Shown: piece after piece, positions 1 through 8,390 of the stretch
How the letters are laid out: the number at the start of each line of letters is the position of its first letter
How positions within the stretch are numbered: position 1 is the stretch's first letter
Assembly: GCF_041222825.1 (NCBI RefSeq)
Contig: NZ_CP139482.1
Location: forward strand, 1,023,001 to 1,087,000
DNA: 64,000 bases
Reading direction: 5' to 3'
Source of the DNA: Candidatus Thalassolituus haligoni
GTDB taxonomy: Bacteria > Pseudomonadota > Gammaproteobacteria > Pseudomonadales > Oceanobacteraceae
Made by a program: the position numbers and the translations under genes
The notes under the pieces: generated by a model
The model's database searches: none
Told to the model about the DNA's origin: nothing
What the model saw: only the letters and a program-made list of their open reading frames with translations

Positions 1-705
1 GCCGCCAATGTGCTCTCCGCCAATGTAAATTTGCGGTACGGTTTCACGTCCGGTGATAGCGCGCAGTGAGACGATACTGGCATCCGTACCCATGACGATT
101 TCTTCATAATCCATCCCCGCTGCTTCCAATGCACCTTTGGCTCGCGCACAAAAGGAGCAGCCCGGCTTGGTGAATAACGCCACCGATCTGGGTTTTTCGG
201 CATCGGCATTGATAAATTCGAGCATGGTATCAGCATCAGATACCTCAAATGGGTCGCCCGGTTTTTGTGGCTCAATAAACATCTTTTCGACAATGCCGTT
301 TTTCACCAGCATGCTGTAACGCCAGCTGCGTTTGCCAAAACCGATATCATTCTTGTCCACCAACATGCCCATGCCAGCAGTGAACTCGCCATTACCATCC
401 GCAATCATACGAATGTTTTCGGCTTCCTGATTGGCGGCCCAGGCATTCATCACAAAAGTATCGTTGACGCTGATGCAGAGAATCTCATCAATGCCATTGG
501 CGCGGAAAACACTGGCCAGCTCGTTGTAACGCGGCAAGTGGGTACTGGAGCAGGTGGGCGTGAAGGCACCAGGAAGCGAAAAGACCACCACGGTGCGATT
601 CTTGAAAATGTCATCACTGGAGATCTGAACCCAGTCATCTCCAACACGAGCGGGCCAGGTGACCGATGGTACAGCCTGTCCTTCTTTACTGATCAGTGTT
701 GTCAT
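1..705 (-). CDS. Peroxiredoxin-glutaredoxin fusion (hybrid Prx5), 3' end cut by window
   Basis: Thiol peroxidase fused to its own glutaredoxin; such hybrids reduce H2O2 and alkyl peroxides in the cytoplasm using glutathione. 235 codons are visible. The N-terminal Prx5-type domain has its peroxidatic Cys at about residue 52 in FTPTCSSTHLP. The C-terminal glutaredoxin domain has the redox motif CSFC after LFTKPG and the cis-Pro motif TVPQIYIGG just before the window edge, so only the last few residues are missing. The start is the ATG at 705, preceded by CAAGGAG. Transcription runs out of the window to the left. The AT-rich upstream region shows no OxyR site that I can defend. The domain pair is distinctive, so the assignment is firm. 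Confidence 0.93.
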   Translation of the reverse strand, partial: MTTLISKEGQAVPSVTWPARVGDDWVQISSDDIFKNRTVVVFSLPGAFTPTCSSTHLPRYNELASVFRANGIDEILCISVNDTFVMNAWAANQEAENIRMIADGNGEFTAGMGMLVDKNDIGFGKRSWRYSMLVKNGIVEKMFIEPQKPGDPFEVSDADTMLEFINADAEKPRSVALFTKPGCSFCARAKGALEAAGMDYEEIVMGTDASIVSLRAITGRETVPQIYIGGEHIGG

Positions 706-1098
706 GTTTGCTCCTTGAATGGAAAGATCGATGTTGAATAGCGTTTGGTACTGGTCGAATGCCGTTACTCGTCATACAGACAGTATGGTCGCTTCTTTGT
801 ATTTTAAAAATTAATTGAATTTATTTTTCAGATAGTTTTTAGCTTTTATTTTTCCATCTCTTACCGTATGGCTTTAAGGGTGCATTTAAATAAAAATGTA
901 GCGAGCGATGAAAGGACAGGGCAAAAATCGACGAAAAGCACAGTTTATGAGTGATAAATGAGCATGGTGGGTCGATGATTGACGCCGTCATTGCGAGCGC
1001 TGTAATTCATAGGTGCGCACGCAGAGCTGTGCAGGATTAAATAGATGATCCCTTTGGAGTATGATGGCTGATCGGCGGTAATGTAGTGGTAGTCCTGT
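706..1098. other. Intergenic region, divergent promoters and a repeat
   Basis: 393 bases separate the peroxiredoxin fusion (minus) from the first plus-strand gene. The middle, about 780-900, is AT-rich and probably holds promoters for one or both genes. The right end carries a repeat (1016-1054) that recurs near 15.5 kb. No convincing ORF or RNA gene is visible. Confidence 0.5.
1016..1054 (+). repeat. Dispersed repeat, copy 1 (about 40 bp)
   Basis: The core GCAGAGCTGTGCAGGATTAA and the following AT-rich/CCCTTT stretch recur at 15504-15545 with only a few differences. Both copies lie in intergenic DNA 45-200 bp ahead of a plus-strand gene. It could be a relic of a small mobile element or a shared regulatory/processing signal; the sequence does not decide which. 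Confidence 0.6.
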
Positions 1099-1476
1099 AT
1101 GTTGATAGAAACCAGTTCAGATCTGATTGTCTCAGATCATGTCACAACACTGGCCAATGGTGTCCGTGTTGATGCAGCCACACTGCTTAATGGTTGTGTG
1201 CTGACGATTGGCCGGGATGGTCTGGCGTTATATCGTCACCTGGATGCGTTGCAGGATCCTCTGGGCAATGGTCTGATTCGCAGTGTGGCATTGACGGACG
1301 CGGCGTGTTTACCCGATTGCTCGCCGCTGATCCGGGAACATCGAGCTGGCTACGTCGGTTTGGCCGAAGGCTTTGTATTGCTGATTGGTCTTAATGATGT
1401 CCGTCTGTTTGCCAACAAGCAGGATGCGCTGGCAAATACCCATGAATTGCAGCGTATGTCGCTGGAGTATCAATAA
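1099..1476 (+). CDS. Hypothetical protein (125 aa)
   Basis: I do not recognise this protein. It is soluble, with no signal peptide, membrane segment or cysteine-pair motif, and is rich in Leu, Asp and Gly. It begins with an ATG at 1099 and ends 27 bases before the next gene, so the two are probably cotranscribed. Codon use resembles the neighbours. The reading frame is open over the whole interval in a region where the other frames carry only fragments, which supports a real gene. Confidence 0.6.
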   Translation: MLIETSSDLIVSDHVTTLANGVRVDAATLLNGCVLTIGRDGLALYRHLDALQDPLGNGLIRSVALTDAACLPDCSPLIREHRAGYVGLAEGFVLLIGLNDVRLFANKQDALANTHELQRMSLEYQ

Positions 1477-1503
1477 CCAGGCAGTTGACGGGGAGTAAAA
1501 CGT

Positions 1504-2340
1504 TTGTCGGTAAATCCTTTCTATAGCTATGTGATCGGTGCAGACCGCTCGGTGGGCCAGTGCCTGACCAGAGCACTGGCAACAGAAAACTATATCTACA
1601 AAGGCGTGGCGATTGAAAGGCAGGAGCGGTTTTCCGTGCAATCGGCCGGGCAGCCGTTTTTTGTGCTGACGCCCTCATTGTGTCATCCCAGCGACTTCAG
1701 TGATGCCATGGCCTGGGCTGATCTGGCCGATGAGCATGATGCTCCAGTGGTGCTGGTGTCGTCGCTGGCGGTCTTTGCTGCGGATGACGGGCATCGCTTC
1801 TCCGAACAGGACAATGACTACTGTTCCAGTGAACTGGGCGTTGCGTTAATGGCTGTTGAGCAACGGATTCGTCAGTGTCGTCGGCACCTGATTTTGCGGG
1901 TCGGCCAAGCTTTTGCGGTACAGTCCGGTGATTTTGCCCATACCTTGCTCACCCGTATTCGAGATAATGGCCTGATTCAGGTGGATGACCAGCGTACTTT
2001 CAGCCCGACACCGGATGATGATATTGCCAACGTGCTGTTGGCGATGCTCAAACAGGCCGACTGCAGTGATGATTTATGGGGCACCTATCATTTTTGTGGC
2101 GTAGAGCCAGTCACCTCCTACGCTTTTGCCGAAGCCTTGTTAGCTGAGGCTGGGCAATTTGAGGATTTGTCCGAGGCTCGTCTGGTGGAACATAGCGAGG
2201 GTCTAGCTCCGGTAATCTGGACACCGAATGCGGATGTGTCACAACTGTTTTATACCTTCGGGATCAAGCGCAAGCCATGGCGAACCGGTCTGGGGCGACT
2301 GGTTCGACGCTACTACCGGGCAGACAGTACGGACAGCTGA
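1504..2340 (+). CDS. NAD(P)-binding SDR-like protein, RmlD/extended-SDR fold
   Basis: 278 residues resembling the RmlD sugar-nucleotide-binding family of extended short-chain dehydrogenases. The first strand and loop read YVIGADRSVGQCLTRAL, a degenerate form of the GxxGxxG dinucleotide-binding motif. VVLVSSLAVFAADDG at about residues 80-95 fits the Ser of the SDR active site, but the usual YxxxK is not clear (YCSSELG follows), so catalysis is doubtful. The start is a TTG at 1504 with GGGGAG at 1489-1494. A strong terminator follows directly. It may be a non-catalytic or atypical member, and the substrate is unknown. Confidence 0.6.
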   Translation: MSVNPFYSYVIGADRSVGQCLTRALATENYIYKGVAIERQERFSVQSAGQPFFVLTPSLCHPSDFSDAMAWADLADEHDAPVVLVSSLAVFAADDGHRFSEQDNDYCSSELGVALMAVEQRIRQCRRHLILRVGQAFAVQSGDFAHTLLTRIRDNGLIQVDDQRTFSPTPDDDIANVLLAMLKQADCSDDLWGTYHFCGVEPVTSYAFAEALLAEAGQFEDLSEARLVEHSEGLAPVIWTPNADVSQLFYTFGIKRKPWRTGLGRLVRRYYRADSTDS

Positions 2341-2349
2341 GCAGTAACG

Positions 2350-2396
2350 ACAGACGTAAAAAAACGGGCAATCAAGGCCCGTTTTTTTACGTCTGT
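2350..2396. terminator. Bidirectional rho-independent terminator
   Basis: A perfect 20-bp inverted repeat (2350-2369 with 2377-2396) with a 7-base loop, GC-rich at the apex, with seven A on the left and seven T on the right arm. It lies between the convergent genes ending at 2340 (plus) and 2402 (minus) and can end transcription from both sides. Confidence 0.92.
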
Positions 2397-2401
2397 CTGG
2401 A

Positions 2402-2995
2402 TCAGGCCAGATTCAGGGCGCTGGATTCCTGATACAGCGTCATCAGCTTGTCAGTGATCACGGCACGAATACTTTCGCGATCCAGTGATGACAAAGCTTT
2501 TAATTCTTTCAGACGCAGGCGATGCAGATGCAGACAGGGAAGCTGATCGTTAAATTCGCGCAGGTCACCTTTCATCAATACCGGCAGGAACGGATCCTCG
2601 GTGTTGGAGCGACGCAGAATCTGGCGAATACCTTCCTGGAATGGAATAGGCACTGAGCGTACGTTTTTATCCCGGTGCGAAATAATCAGATACAAACCAC
2701 TTTTACCAATCAGATTGCCAGGAATAACATGCAGTCCGGTGGACTGGACAGCTTCCGGGTTCAGGTGGCTGAAAGTGTCGTGGAAAGCATAGGGATCAGG
2801 CAGGATAACCAGTTGGCGGTTGGCTTCTTCCGGAAAAAAAACGTTGTAGTTGGTATAGAGCTGCCGGACGGAAGAAGAGAACACACAAAAGTGATTCTCA
2901 AACTGTTTTACAAAATTGACGGCACGCTTGTGCTGATGGATCTTCTGGAGATCCCACACCAAATCCGCGTTACGTTGTTGCTTCACAGAATTCAT
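2402..2995 (-). CDS. Hypothetical protein (about 197 aa)
   Basis: No family recognised. The protein is soluble and basic, with many His/Arg/Lys residues and a central stretch with SGLYLIISHRDKNVRSVPIPF, which hints at a mixed alpha/beta fold. No signal peptide or transmembrane segment is seen. I chose the ATG at 2995 because GAAGG lies at a good distance upstream; an in-frame GTG at 3010 would add five residues. It converges on the SDR-like gene across the shared terminator at 2350-2396. Confidence 0.7.
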   Translation of the reverse strand: MNSVKQQRNADLVWDLQKIHQHKRAVNFVKQFENHFCVFSSSVRQLYTNYNVFFPEEANRQLVILPDPYAFHDTFSHLNPEAVQSTGLHVIPGNLIGKSGLYLIISHRDKNVRSVPIPFQEGIRQILRRSNTEDPFLPVLMKGDLREFNDQLPCLHLHRLRLKELKALSSLDRESIRAVITDKLMTLYQESSALNLA

Positions 2996-3098
2996 CCTGT
3001 CTACCTTCACGAGTCAAATGCAGTTTAACGTATAGATCGGGTGTTGCTACCTATTTTTGCAGAACACTAGGGGATAAATGTCACTCTTTGTTATCCAT

Positions 3099-3113
3099 TG
3101 ACAAAATTTGTCA
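3099..3113. promoter_or_regulatory. Perfect palindrome, possible operator
   Basis: TGACAAAATTTGTCA is a 7+1+7 inverted repeat in the 232-base gap between two minus-strand genes, 104 bases upstream of the hypothetical gene's start. Its length and symmetry suit a dimeric regulator. No known consensus is matched with certainty. Confidence 0.3.
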
Positions 3114-3242
3114 GCGGTAACGCCAGTGTGGGGGCTCATTTACTCATAGCGTCGCTTACTGACCATTAGTGTTAATAACTAACAGGCAGCAGTATCTCAT
3201 CTTATATACACGAAAACTGTGCGTTAGTCGGACTGCCCAATG

Positions 3243-4265
3243 TTAACTCTGTCCCAAACGCTGGCTGTGGAACAAGTGAGTTGATGTGACCAAAAGTGTC
3301 AGTTCGCTCATGAGTAACCAGCAATTACCGCCTTGCCCCTTGGCTGCAGCATCGATTTTTTCTGCCAAAATCAGCGCTTGCTGGAGTTCTTGTCGCGTCA
3401 GTCGCGTCAGTGCTGTTTTATAACTGCCCTGTTGTCGCGGCCAGACTCTGGCCTGTTTGAAGGCTTCGCTCAATGATTGACCAGATTTGCCAGACAGAAC
3501 CATTAGCTGGCGAATTTTATGGGTCAGGGCACCAAGAATCGATAGTATTTCGACCCCCTCGGCGCGCAAGTGCGACAGAATCCGGCTGGCCTCCTGTACC
3601 TTGCCGTCGAGGCAGGCATCGGCGAAGCCAAAAGCGTCAAAACGGGCACTGTCGCCCAGTGCTTCCTGCAATAACTCTTCTGTGATACGTACTGCGCCAC
3701 TCATGCGCAGTTTTTCAATTTCCTGAACCGCTGCCAGCAGGTTGCCTTCGGTTTGATGGGCCAGCAGAGAGATAGCAGCCGGATCTGCTTGTAAACCCGC
3801 CTGCTGCAAGCGGTGGCGCAGCCAACCGGCATACTGGTTGCGTTCAATCGGCCAGATTTGTACCAGGCCGCCGTGCTTGTCGATGGCTTTGTGCCAGGCG
3901 GTATTTTGTGATTTGCTGTCCAGTCGCGGGCAAATAACCAGTAACAGATTGTCGGGGTTCGGCCGCTGCAACAAGGCCTTGAGCGTATCGCCCTTATCGC
4001 TGGGCTTGCCGTTGGGGATGCGTACTTCCAGTAACCGACGACTGGCAAACAGCGACATGGCATCGGCTTCATCTCGAAGCTGGTTCCAGTCGAAGCCAGC
4101 TTCGGCATGAAAGAGCTGACGCTCCTCAAACCCTTGTGCACGGGCGGCTGCCCGAAGTTGGTCGCAGGCTTCCATGACCAATAAGGGTTCATCACCAGAG
4201 ACCAGATATACCGGCAGCAGTGATTTGCCCAAATGGCCCTGCAACTGGTCGGTACGAAGTTTCAA
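3243..4265 (-). CDS. holA: DNA polymerase III delta subunit
   Basis: Clamp-loader subunit that opens the beta sliding clamp. 340 residues, the usual length. The N-terminus MKLRTDQLQGHLGKSLLPVY and the following YLVSGDEPLLVMEACDQLR are typical of HolA, as is the EGNLLAAVQEIEKLRM segment in the middle domain. The start is a TTG whose bases overlap the TGA stop of lptE, with GGAG 6 bases upstream, indicating translational coupling. The order leuS-lptE-holA is common in gammaproteobacteria. Confidence is high. Confidence 0.95.
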   Translation of the reverse strand: MKLRTDQLQGHLGKSLLPVYLVSGDEPLLVMEACDQLRAAARAQGFEERQLFHAEAGFDWNQLRDEADAMSLFASRRLLEVRIPNGKPSDKGDTLKALLQRPNPDNLLLVICPRLDSKSQNTAWHKAIDKHGGLVQIWPIERNQYAGWLRHRLQQAGLQADPAAISLLAHQTEGNLLAAVQEIEKLRMSGAVRITEELLQEALGDSARFDAFGFADACLDGKVQEASRILSHLRAEGVEILSILGALTHKIRQLMVLSGKSGQSLSEAFKQARVWPRQQGSYKTALTRLTRQELQQALILAEKIDAAAKGQGGNCWLLMSELTLLVTSTHLFHSQRLGQS

Positions 4266-4759
4266 TTCTCGCTCCGGATGTGTTGCAAGCGGAAAATCAG
4301 TAATTCAATCATGCGTGCTGTGAGGCGCTCACGCACGGCGTCTTCTTCCAGAGCCGTCGCCGTGACTCGGGTGACGTCATTGTCGAACCAGGACTGGGTG
4401 GACAGCTCGATGGAGTAGGCAGCGGCAGCGGCGGTGACCAGACGACCCTGCAGCTCGGCCTCCAGTTGATACTCAGCAATTTGTCCGGCGCTGTTAATCG
4501 TCAGAGTCCGGCGATTGATAACAAACGACTGGATTTCAAGGACTGCCTGGGCGTCCTCGCGGTTATTTACCAGTAGCCAGCCATGACGCTGCAGTGCCTG
4601 CTCTATACGCTGGTTAATGTTGCTGCTTGCCTGGCTTTGCAGCATCAGTACCGTGGTATCGGCAGGAGGCTGATAGTCTCCACGCAGCTGCCAGCCGCAG
4701 CTACTGACCAGCAAGGTCAGTAGCATCAGCAGGCTATGTGGAACGCGAAGATAGCTCAA
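4262..4759 (-). CDS. lptE: LPS-assembly lipoprotein LptE
   Basis: Outer-membrane lipoprotein that plugs the LptD barrel and helps insert lipopolysaccharide. 165 residues; the signal sequence ends in the lipobox-like LVSSC (acylated Cys at about residue 21), followed by GWQLRGDYQ, the hallmark of the family. The apparent start is a TTG at 4759, 12 bases after the leuS stop, with a weak AGG upstream. The gene overlaps holA by 4 bases. The assignment rests on the GWQLRG motif plus position between leuS and holA. Confidence 0.93.
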   Translation of the reverse strand: MSYLRVPHSLLMLLTLLVSSCGWQLRGDYQPPADTTVLMLQSQASSNINQRIEQALQRHGWLLVNNREDAQAVLEIQSFVINRRTLTINSAGQIAEYQLEAELQGRLVTAAAAAYSIELSTQSWFDNDVTRVTATALEEDAVRERLTARMIELLIFRLQHIRSEN

Positions 4760-4773
4760 AATGGTCAGCCTGT

Positions 4774-7356
4774 TCAGTTCGCGACGATGTTGACCAGTTT
4801 GCCAGGCACTACGATCACTTTTCGCACCGTTTTGCCATCAAGCTGCTTTTGCACTGCCTCGTCGGCCATGGCTTGTGCTTGCAGTTCTTCCTTGCTGACA
4901 CTGGCCGCAACGTCGAGTTTGGCACGCAGCTTGCCATTCACCTGTACCACGACCTGAATGGTATCAGCTACCAATGCGGACTCATCCACTGCTGGCCAGC
5001 TGGCATCGATCACCAGGCCTTCGTTGCCGAATGCGACCCAGAGCGCCTGAGTGATATGCGGCGCCATCGGGCTGAGCATGCGAATCACGGCGTCCACGGC
5101 TTCGGCCGCAACGGCACGGCTGGATTCCAGCGCGAGGTCGAGCTTGGTGAGGGTTTTCATCAACTCCATAATGGCAGCAATACCGGTATTGAAGTTGTAA
5201 CGGCGACCAATGTCGTCAGATACCTTGGCAATGGTCTCGTGCAGTTTACGGCGCGCGTCTTTATCGGATTTACTCAGTGCAACGGCGCTCAGTTCAACCT
5301 GATCGAGTTGCTTCAGTTCGTAAGCCAGACGCCATACCCGCTGGAGGAATTTCTGCGATCCTTGTACGCCGGAGTCAGACCATTCCAGTGTTTGCTCTGG
5401 CGGCGCTGCGAACATGGTGTACAAACGCACGGTATCGGCACCGTAGTGCTTGATGGCTTCTTGCGGGTCAACACCGTTGTTCTTGGATTTGGACATCTTG
5501 CTCATGCCCGAGTGGTGCAGCTCGAGGCCGTCCGCAGTGCGTTTGGCAGACACCATCCGGCCTTTGTCATCACGTTCAACGGTGACTTCTGCCGGATTGA
5601 CCCATTCCTTGCCGCCATTGACGTTGGTGTAATAGTAGGCGTCGGCCAGTACCATGCCCTGACACAGCAGGCTTTTGAACGGCTCGTCACTGTCCACCAG
5701 ACCAGCATCTCGCAGCAGTTTGTGGAAAAAACGGGCATAGAGCAGGTGCAGGATGGCGTGTTCGATGCCACCGACGTACTGGTCGACCGGCAGCCAGTAG
5801 TTGGCTTCGGCTGGATCCAACATCTGGTCGGCCTTGGGCGAGCAGTAGCGGGCGTAGTACCAGGATGACTCCATAAAGGTATCGAAGGTATCGGTTTCAC
5901 GGAAAGCCGGAGCACCGTTGAATTCGATGTTTTCGAATGCCGGGTTGTTCTTGATGGGAGAATTGATGCCGTCCATCACCACGTCCGTTGGCAGAATCAC
6001 CGGCAGCATGTCTACTGTTGCTGGAATAGATTCACCACTTTCTGTCCGGATAATGGGAATCGGTGATCCCCAATAGCGCTGACGGCTGACGCCCCAGTCG
6101 CGCAGTCGATAATTGATTTTGACTTCACCCTTGCCCAGTTCGGCCAGTTTGGCGGCGATGGCATCGAAGGCTTGTTCGAAAGCCAGACCATCGAATTCGG
6201 CAGAATTGATCAGGGTGCCTTTTTCCGTATAGGCCGCCTTGCTCAGGTCAATTGCGTCACTCTCGGTTGCTGAAGCAATCACCTGAGTAATCTCGATACC
6301 GTATTGATTGGCAAATTCCCAGTCACGCTGGTCGTGGGCGGGAACGGCCATCACTGCACCGGTACCAAATTCCATCAATACAAAGTTGGCCACCCAGATA
6401 TCCACTTCTTTGCCAGACAGGGGATGAATGGCAGTAAAACCGGTCTTCAGGCCTTTCTTTTCCTTGGTTGCGACATCGGCTTCGGCGGTGCCGGACTTGC
6501 TGCACTCGTCAATAAAGGCAGCCAGCTCGGTATTGTTCGCGGCGGCTTCTTTGGCTAATGGGTGGCCAGCCGCGACTGCCACGTAGCTGACGCCCATCAG
6601 GGTATCCGGACGAGTAGTGTAAACTTCCAGCGCTTCGTCCCGGCCTTTTATACCAAATTGCAGTTGTACACCACGGGATTTGCCAATCCAGTTACGCTGC
6701 ATGGCCTTGACCTGATCCGGCCAGCCTTCCAGTTGGTCGAGGTCGTTTAACAGCTCTTCCGCGTAGGCTGTGATACGGATAAACCACTGCGGGATTTCCT
6801 TGCGTTCAACCGGTGTGTCACAGCGCCAGCAACAGCCTTCGATTACCTGTTCGTTGGCCAGTACCGTCTGGTCGTGGGGGCACCAGTTAACGGCAGATAC
6901 TTTTTTGTAGGCCAGATCCTTGTCGATCAACTGGGTGAAGAACCATTGTTCCCAGCGGTAATAGTCCGGGTCGCAGGTGGCAATTTCGCGTTCCCAGTCG
7001 TAGCCAAAGCCCAGTGATTTGAGCTGGTTTTTCATGTAGGCAATGTTTTCCCGTGTCCACTTGGCTGGCGCAACCTGGTGCTTGATGGCGGCGTTTTCAG
7101 CAGGCAGACCAAATGCGTCCCAGCCCATCGGTTGCAGCACATTCTTGCCCAGCATGCGCTGGTAGCGAGAGATTACGTCACCGATGGTGTAGTTACGCAC
7201 ATGGCCCATGTGCAAGCGGCCACTGGGGTAGGGGAACATCGACAGGCAGTAGAATTTTTCTTTGCTGGCGTCGGCCACAGCACGGAATACCTGGTTTTCC
7301 TGCCACTGTTGCTGAACAGCAGGCTCAATGGCGTGGGGAGCGTAAGTCTCTTGCAT
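4774..7356 (-). CDS. leuS: Leucyl-tRNA synthetase
   Basis: Class I aminoacyl-tRNA synthetase charging tRNA-Leu. With the ATG at 7356 the protein is 860 residues, the same as the E. coli enzyme; the open frame extends 96 codons upstream, but that part does not resemble LeuS. Motifs seen: the HIGH-type [16 protein letters not shown] near residue 45, the CP1 editing domain with [20 protein letters not shown], two Cys pairs of a zinc module ([21 protein letters not shown]), and [12 protein letters not shown] in the C-terminal third. It heads the leuS-lptE-holA operon. Confidence 0.97.
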   Translation of the reverse strand: MQETYAPHAIEPAVQQQWQENQVFRAVADASKEKFYCLSMFPYPSGRLHMGHVRNYTIGDVISRYQRMLGKNVLQPMGWDAFGLPAENAAIKHQVAPAKWTRENIAYMKNQLKSLGFGYDWEREIATCDPDYYRWEQWFFTQLIDKDLAYKKVSAVNWCPHDQTVLANEQVIEGCCWRCDTPVERKEIPQWFIRITAYAEELLNDLDQLEGWPDQVKAMQRNWIGKSRGVQLQFGIKGRDEALEVYTTRPDTLMGVSYVAVAAGHPLAKEAAANNTELAAFIDECSKSGTAEADVATKEKKGLKTGFTAIHPLSGKEVDIWVANFVLMEFGTGAVMAVPAHDQRDWEFANQYGIEITQVIASATESDAIDLSKAAYTEKGTLINSAEFDGLAFEQAFDAIAAKLAELGKGEVKINYRLRDWGVSRQRYWGSPIPIIRTESGESIPATVDMLPVILPTDVVMDGINSPIKNNPAFENIEFNGAPAFRETDTFDTFMESSWYYARYCSPKADQMLDPAEANYWLPVDQYVGGIEHAILHLLYARFFHKLLRDAGLVDSDEPFKSLLCQGMVLADAYYYTNVNGGKEWVNPAEVTVERDDKGRMVSAKRTADGLELHHSGMSKMSKSKNNGVDPQEAIKHYGADTVRLYTMFAAPPEQTLEWSDSGVQGSQKFLQRVWRLAYELKQLDQVELSAVALSKSDKDARRKLHETIAKVSDDIGRRYNFNTGIAAIMELMKTLTKLDLALESSRAVAAEAVDAVIRMLSPMAPHITQALWVAFGNEGLVIDASWPAVDESALVADTIQVVVQVNGKLRAKLDVAASVSKEELQAQAMADEAVQKQLDGKTVRKVIVVPGKLVNIVAN

Positions 7357-7620
7357 CATGTTGGCTTTGAAATCGGATACGTGATTGGGAAAGTAGGGCA
7401 GGAGTTTAACCGAATGCGTCCGGCGCGAACACCGATGTCCGTCGCGAGAGGAAAGGACAAGTCGTGACAAGGTCTTTCTTATCCATGGCTGAACGCTTGT
7501 ACTCTGTTCGGGCTGTTGACTCAGATCAGTGGCAGTCCTACAAACTGGCGAAACAACACAGACAGGGGTTGGAGCTGGGGAACGGGGCCGGTATTTTGTT
7601 GGATCATCACTGGAAATGTT

Positions 7621-8268
7621 ATGGAAATGAAAAATATTATTCAACCTGTACTGTGTTTACTCCTGTCGTTGGGGTTGCTGTCCGTTTCTGTGCAGGCGGA
7701 GACTGTTGACGAACTGTTGGCAGATATGGCTCGTATCCAGCAAGATCCGGCTGCGTTGCAAGCTGCCATTCAGCAGGGGGAGTATCGCGGTACGTTGTGT
7801 TTTTCCTGCCATGGCAAGGACGGCAACAGCACTCGGGATTACATTCCCAATCTGGCCAGCCAGAATCCGGCCTATCTGTTTACCCAGTTCGAGCATTTTG
7901 CCAGCGGCGAGCGTAAAAACTATGTGATGAGCAAACTGGCTACCCAAATAACGGATTCGGATCGAGTGGCCGTTGCGCTGTATTTTGCCGATCGGGCAGT
8001 CAAGCCGAGACAACAACCCGTTGTCCCTTCGGCCGAGGGGAAGGCCCTGTTTGACTCGATGTGTTTCGCCTGTCATGGCGCCAGCGCCCATGGCTCCCGC
8101 GAGTATCCTCGTATTGCCGGTCAGCCCTATGAATACCTGGAAGCAACCTTGCTGAAATTTCTGGATAAAAATCCGGACAGAGCGAAGTCGCCGATGATTG
8201 GTGTGGTGCAAAATCTGACCGAGCAACAGCTAAAAGACGTCGCGGCGTATCTGGCCCATATGCGCTGA
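7621..8268 (+). CDS. Di-haem cytochrome c (c4-like)
   Basis: Periplasmic electron carrier, 215 residues. A cleavable signal peptide (hydrophobic core [16 protein letters not shown]) is followed by two cytochrome c domains. Haem-binding motifs are CFSCH at residues 60-64 and CFACH at 148-152; Met residues in YVMSKLA and SPMIGVV are the likely axial ligands. Two tandem class I domains of this size are typical of cytochrome c4, which feeds terminal oxidases. I chose the ATG at 7621 with GGAA upstream; the frame is open 35 codons further, but that extension would bury the signal peptide. Divergent from leuS. Confidence 0.88.
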   Translation: MEMKNIIQPVLCLLLSLGLLSVSVQAETVDELLADMARIQQDPAALQAAIQQGEYRGTLCFSCHGKDGNSTRDYIPNLASQNPAYLFTQFEHFASGERKNYVMSKLATQITDSDRVAVALYFADRAVKPRQQPVVPSAEGKALFDSMCFACHGASAHGSREYPRIAGQPYEYLEATLLKFLDKNPDRAKSPMIGVVQNLTEQQLKDVAAYLAHMR

Positions 8269-8390
8269 TAGCCATCGCTGCTGTTATTTTTCATGGTTGA
8301 ATTGTGAATGACGTTGCGTCGTTCGCCGGGTTATTCAGGGATTCCCCTGCTCTGTTAGACTGACAGGCCCGACCGACCAGCGATGCCGCC

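Noticed and set aside
4738-5868. 376-codon open frame antisense to leuS
   Set aside because: It lies wholly within leuS, has no recognisable motifs or ribosome-binding site, and owes its length to the codon bias of the real gene on the other strand.
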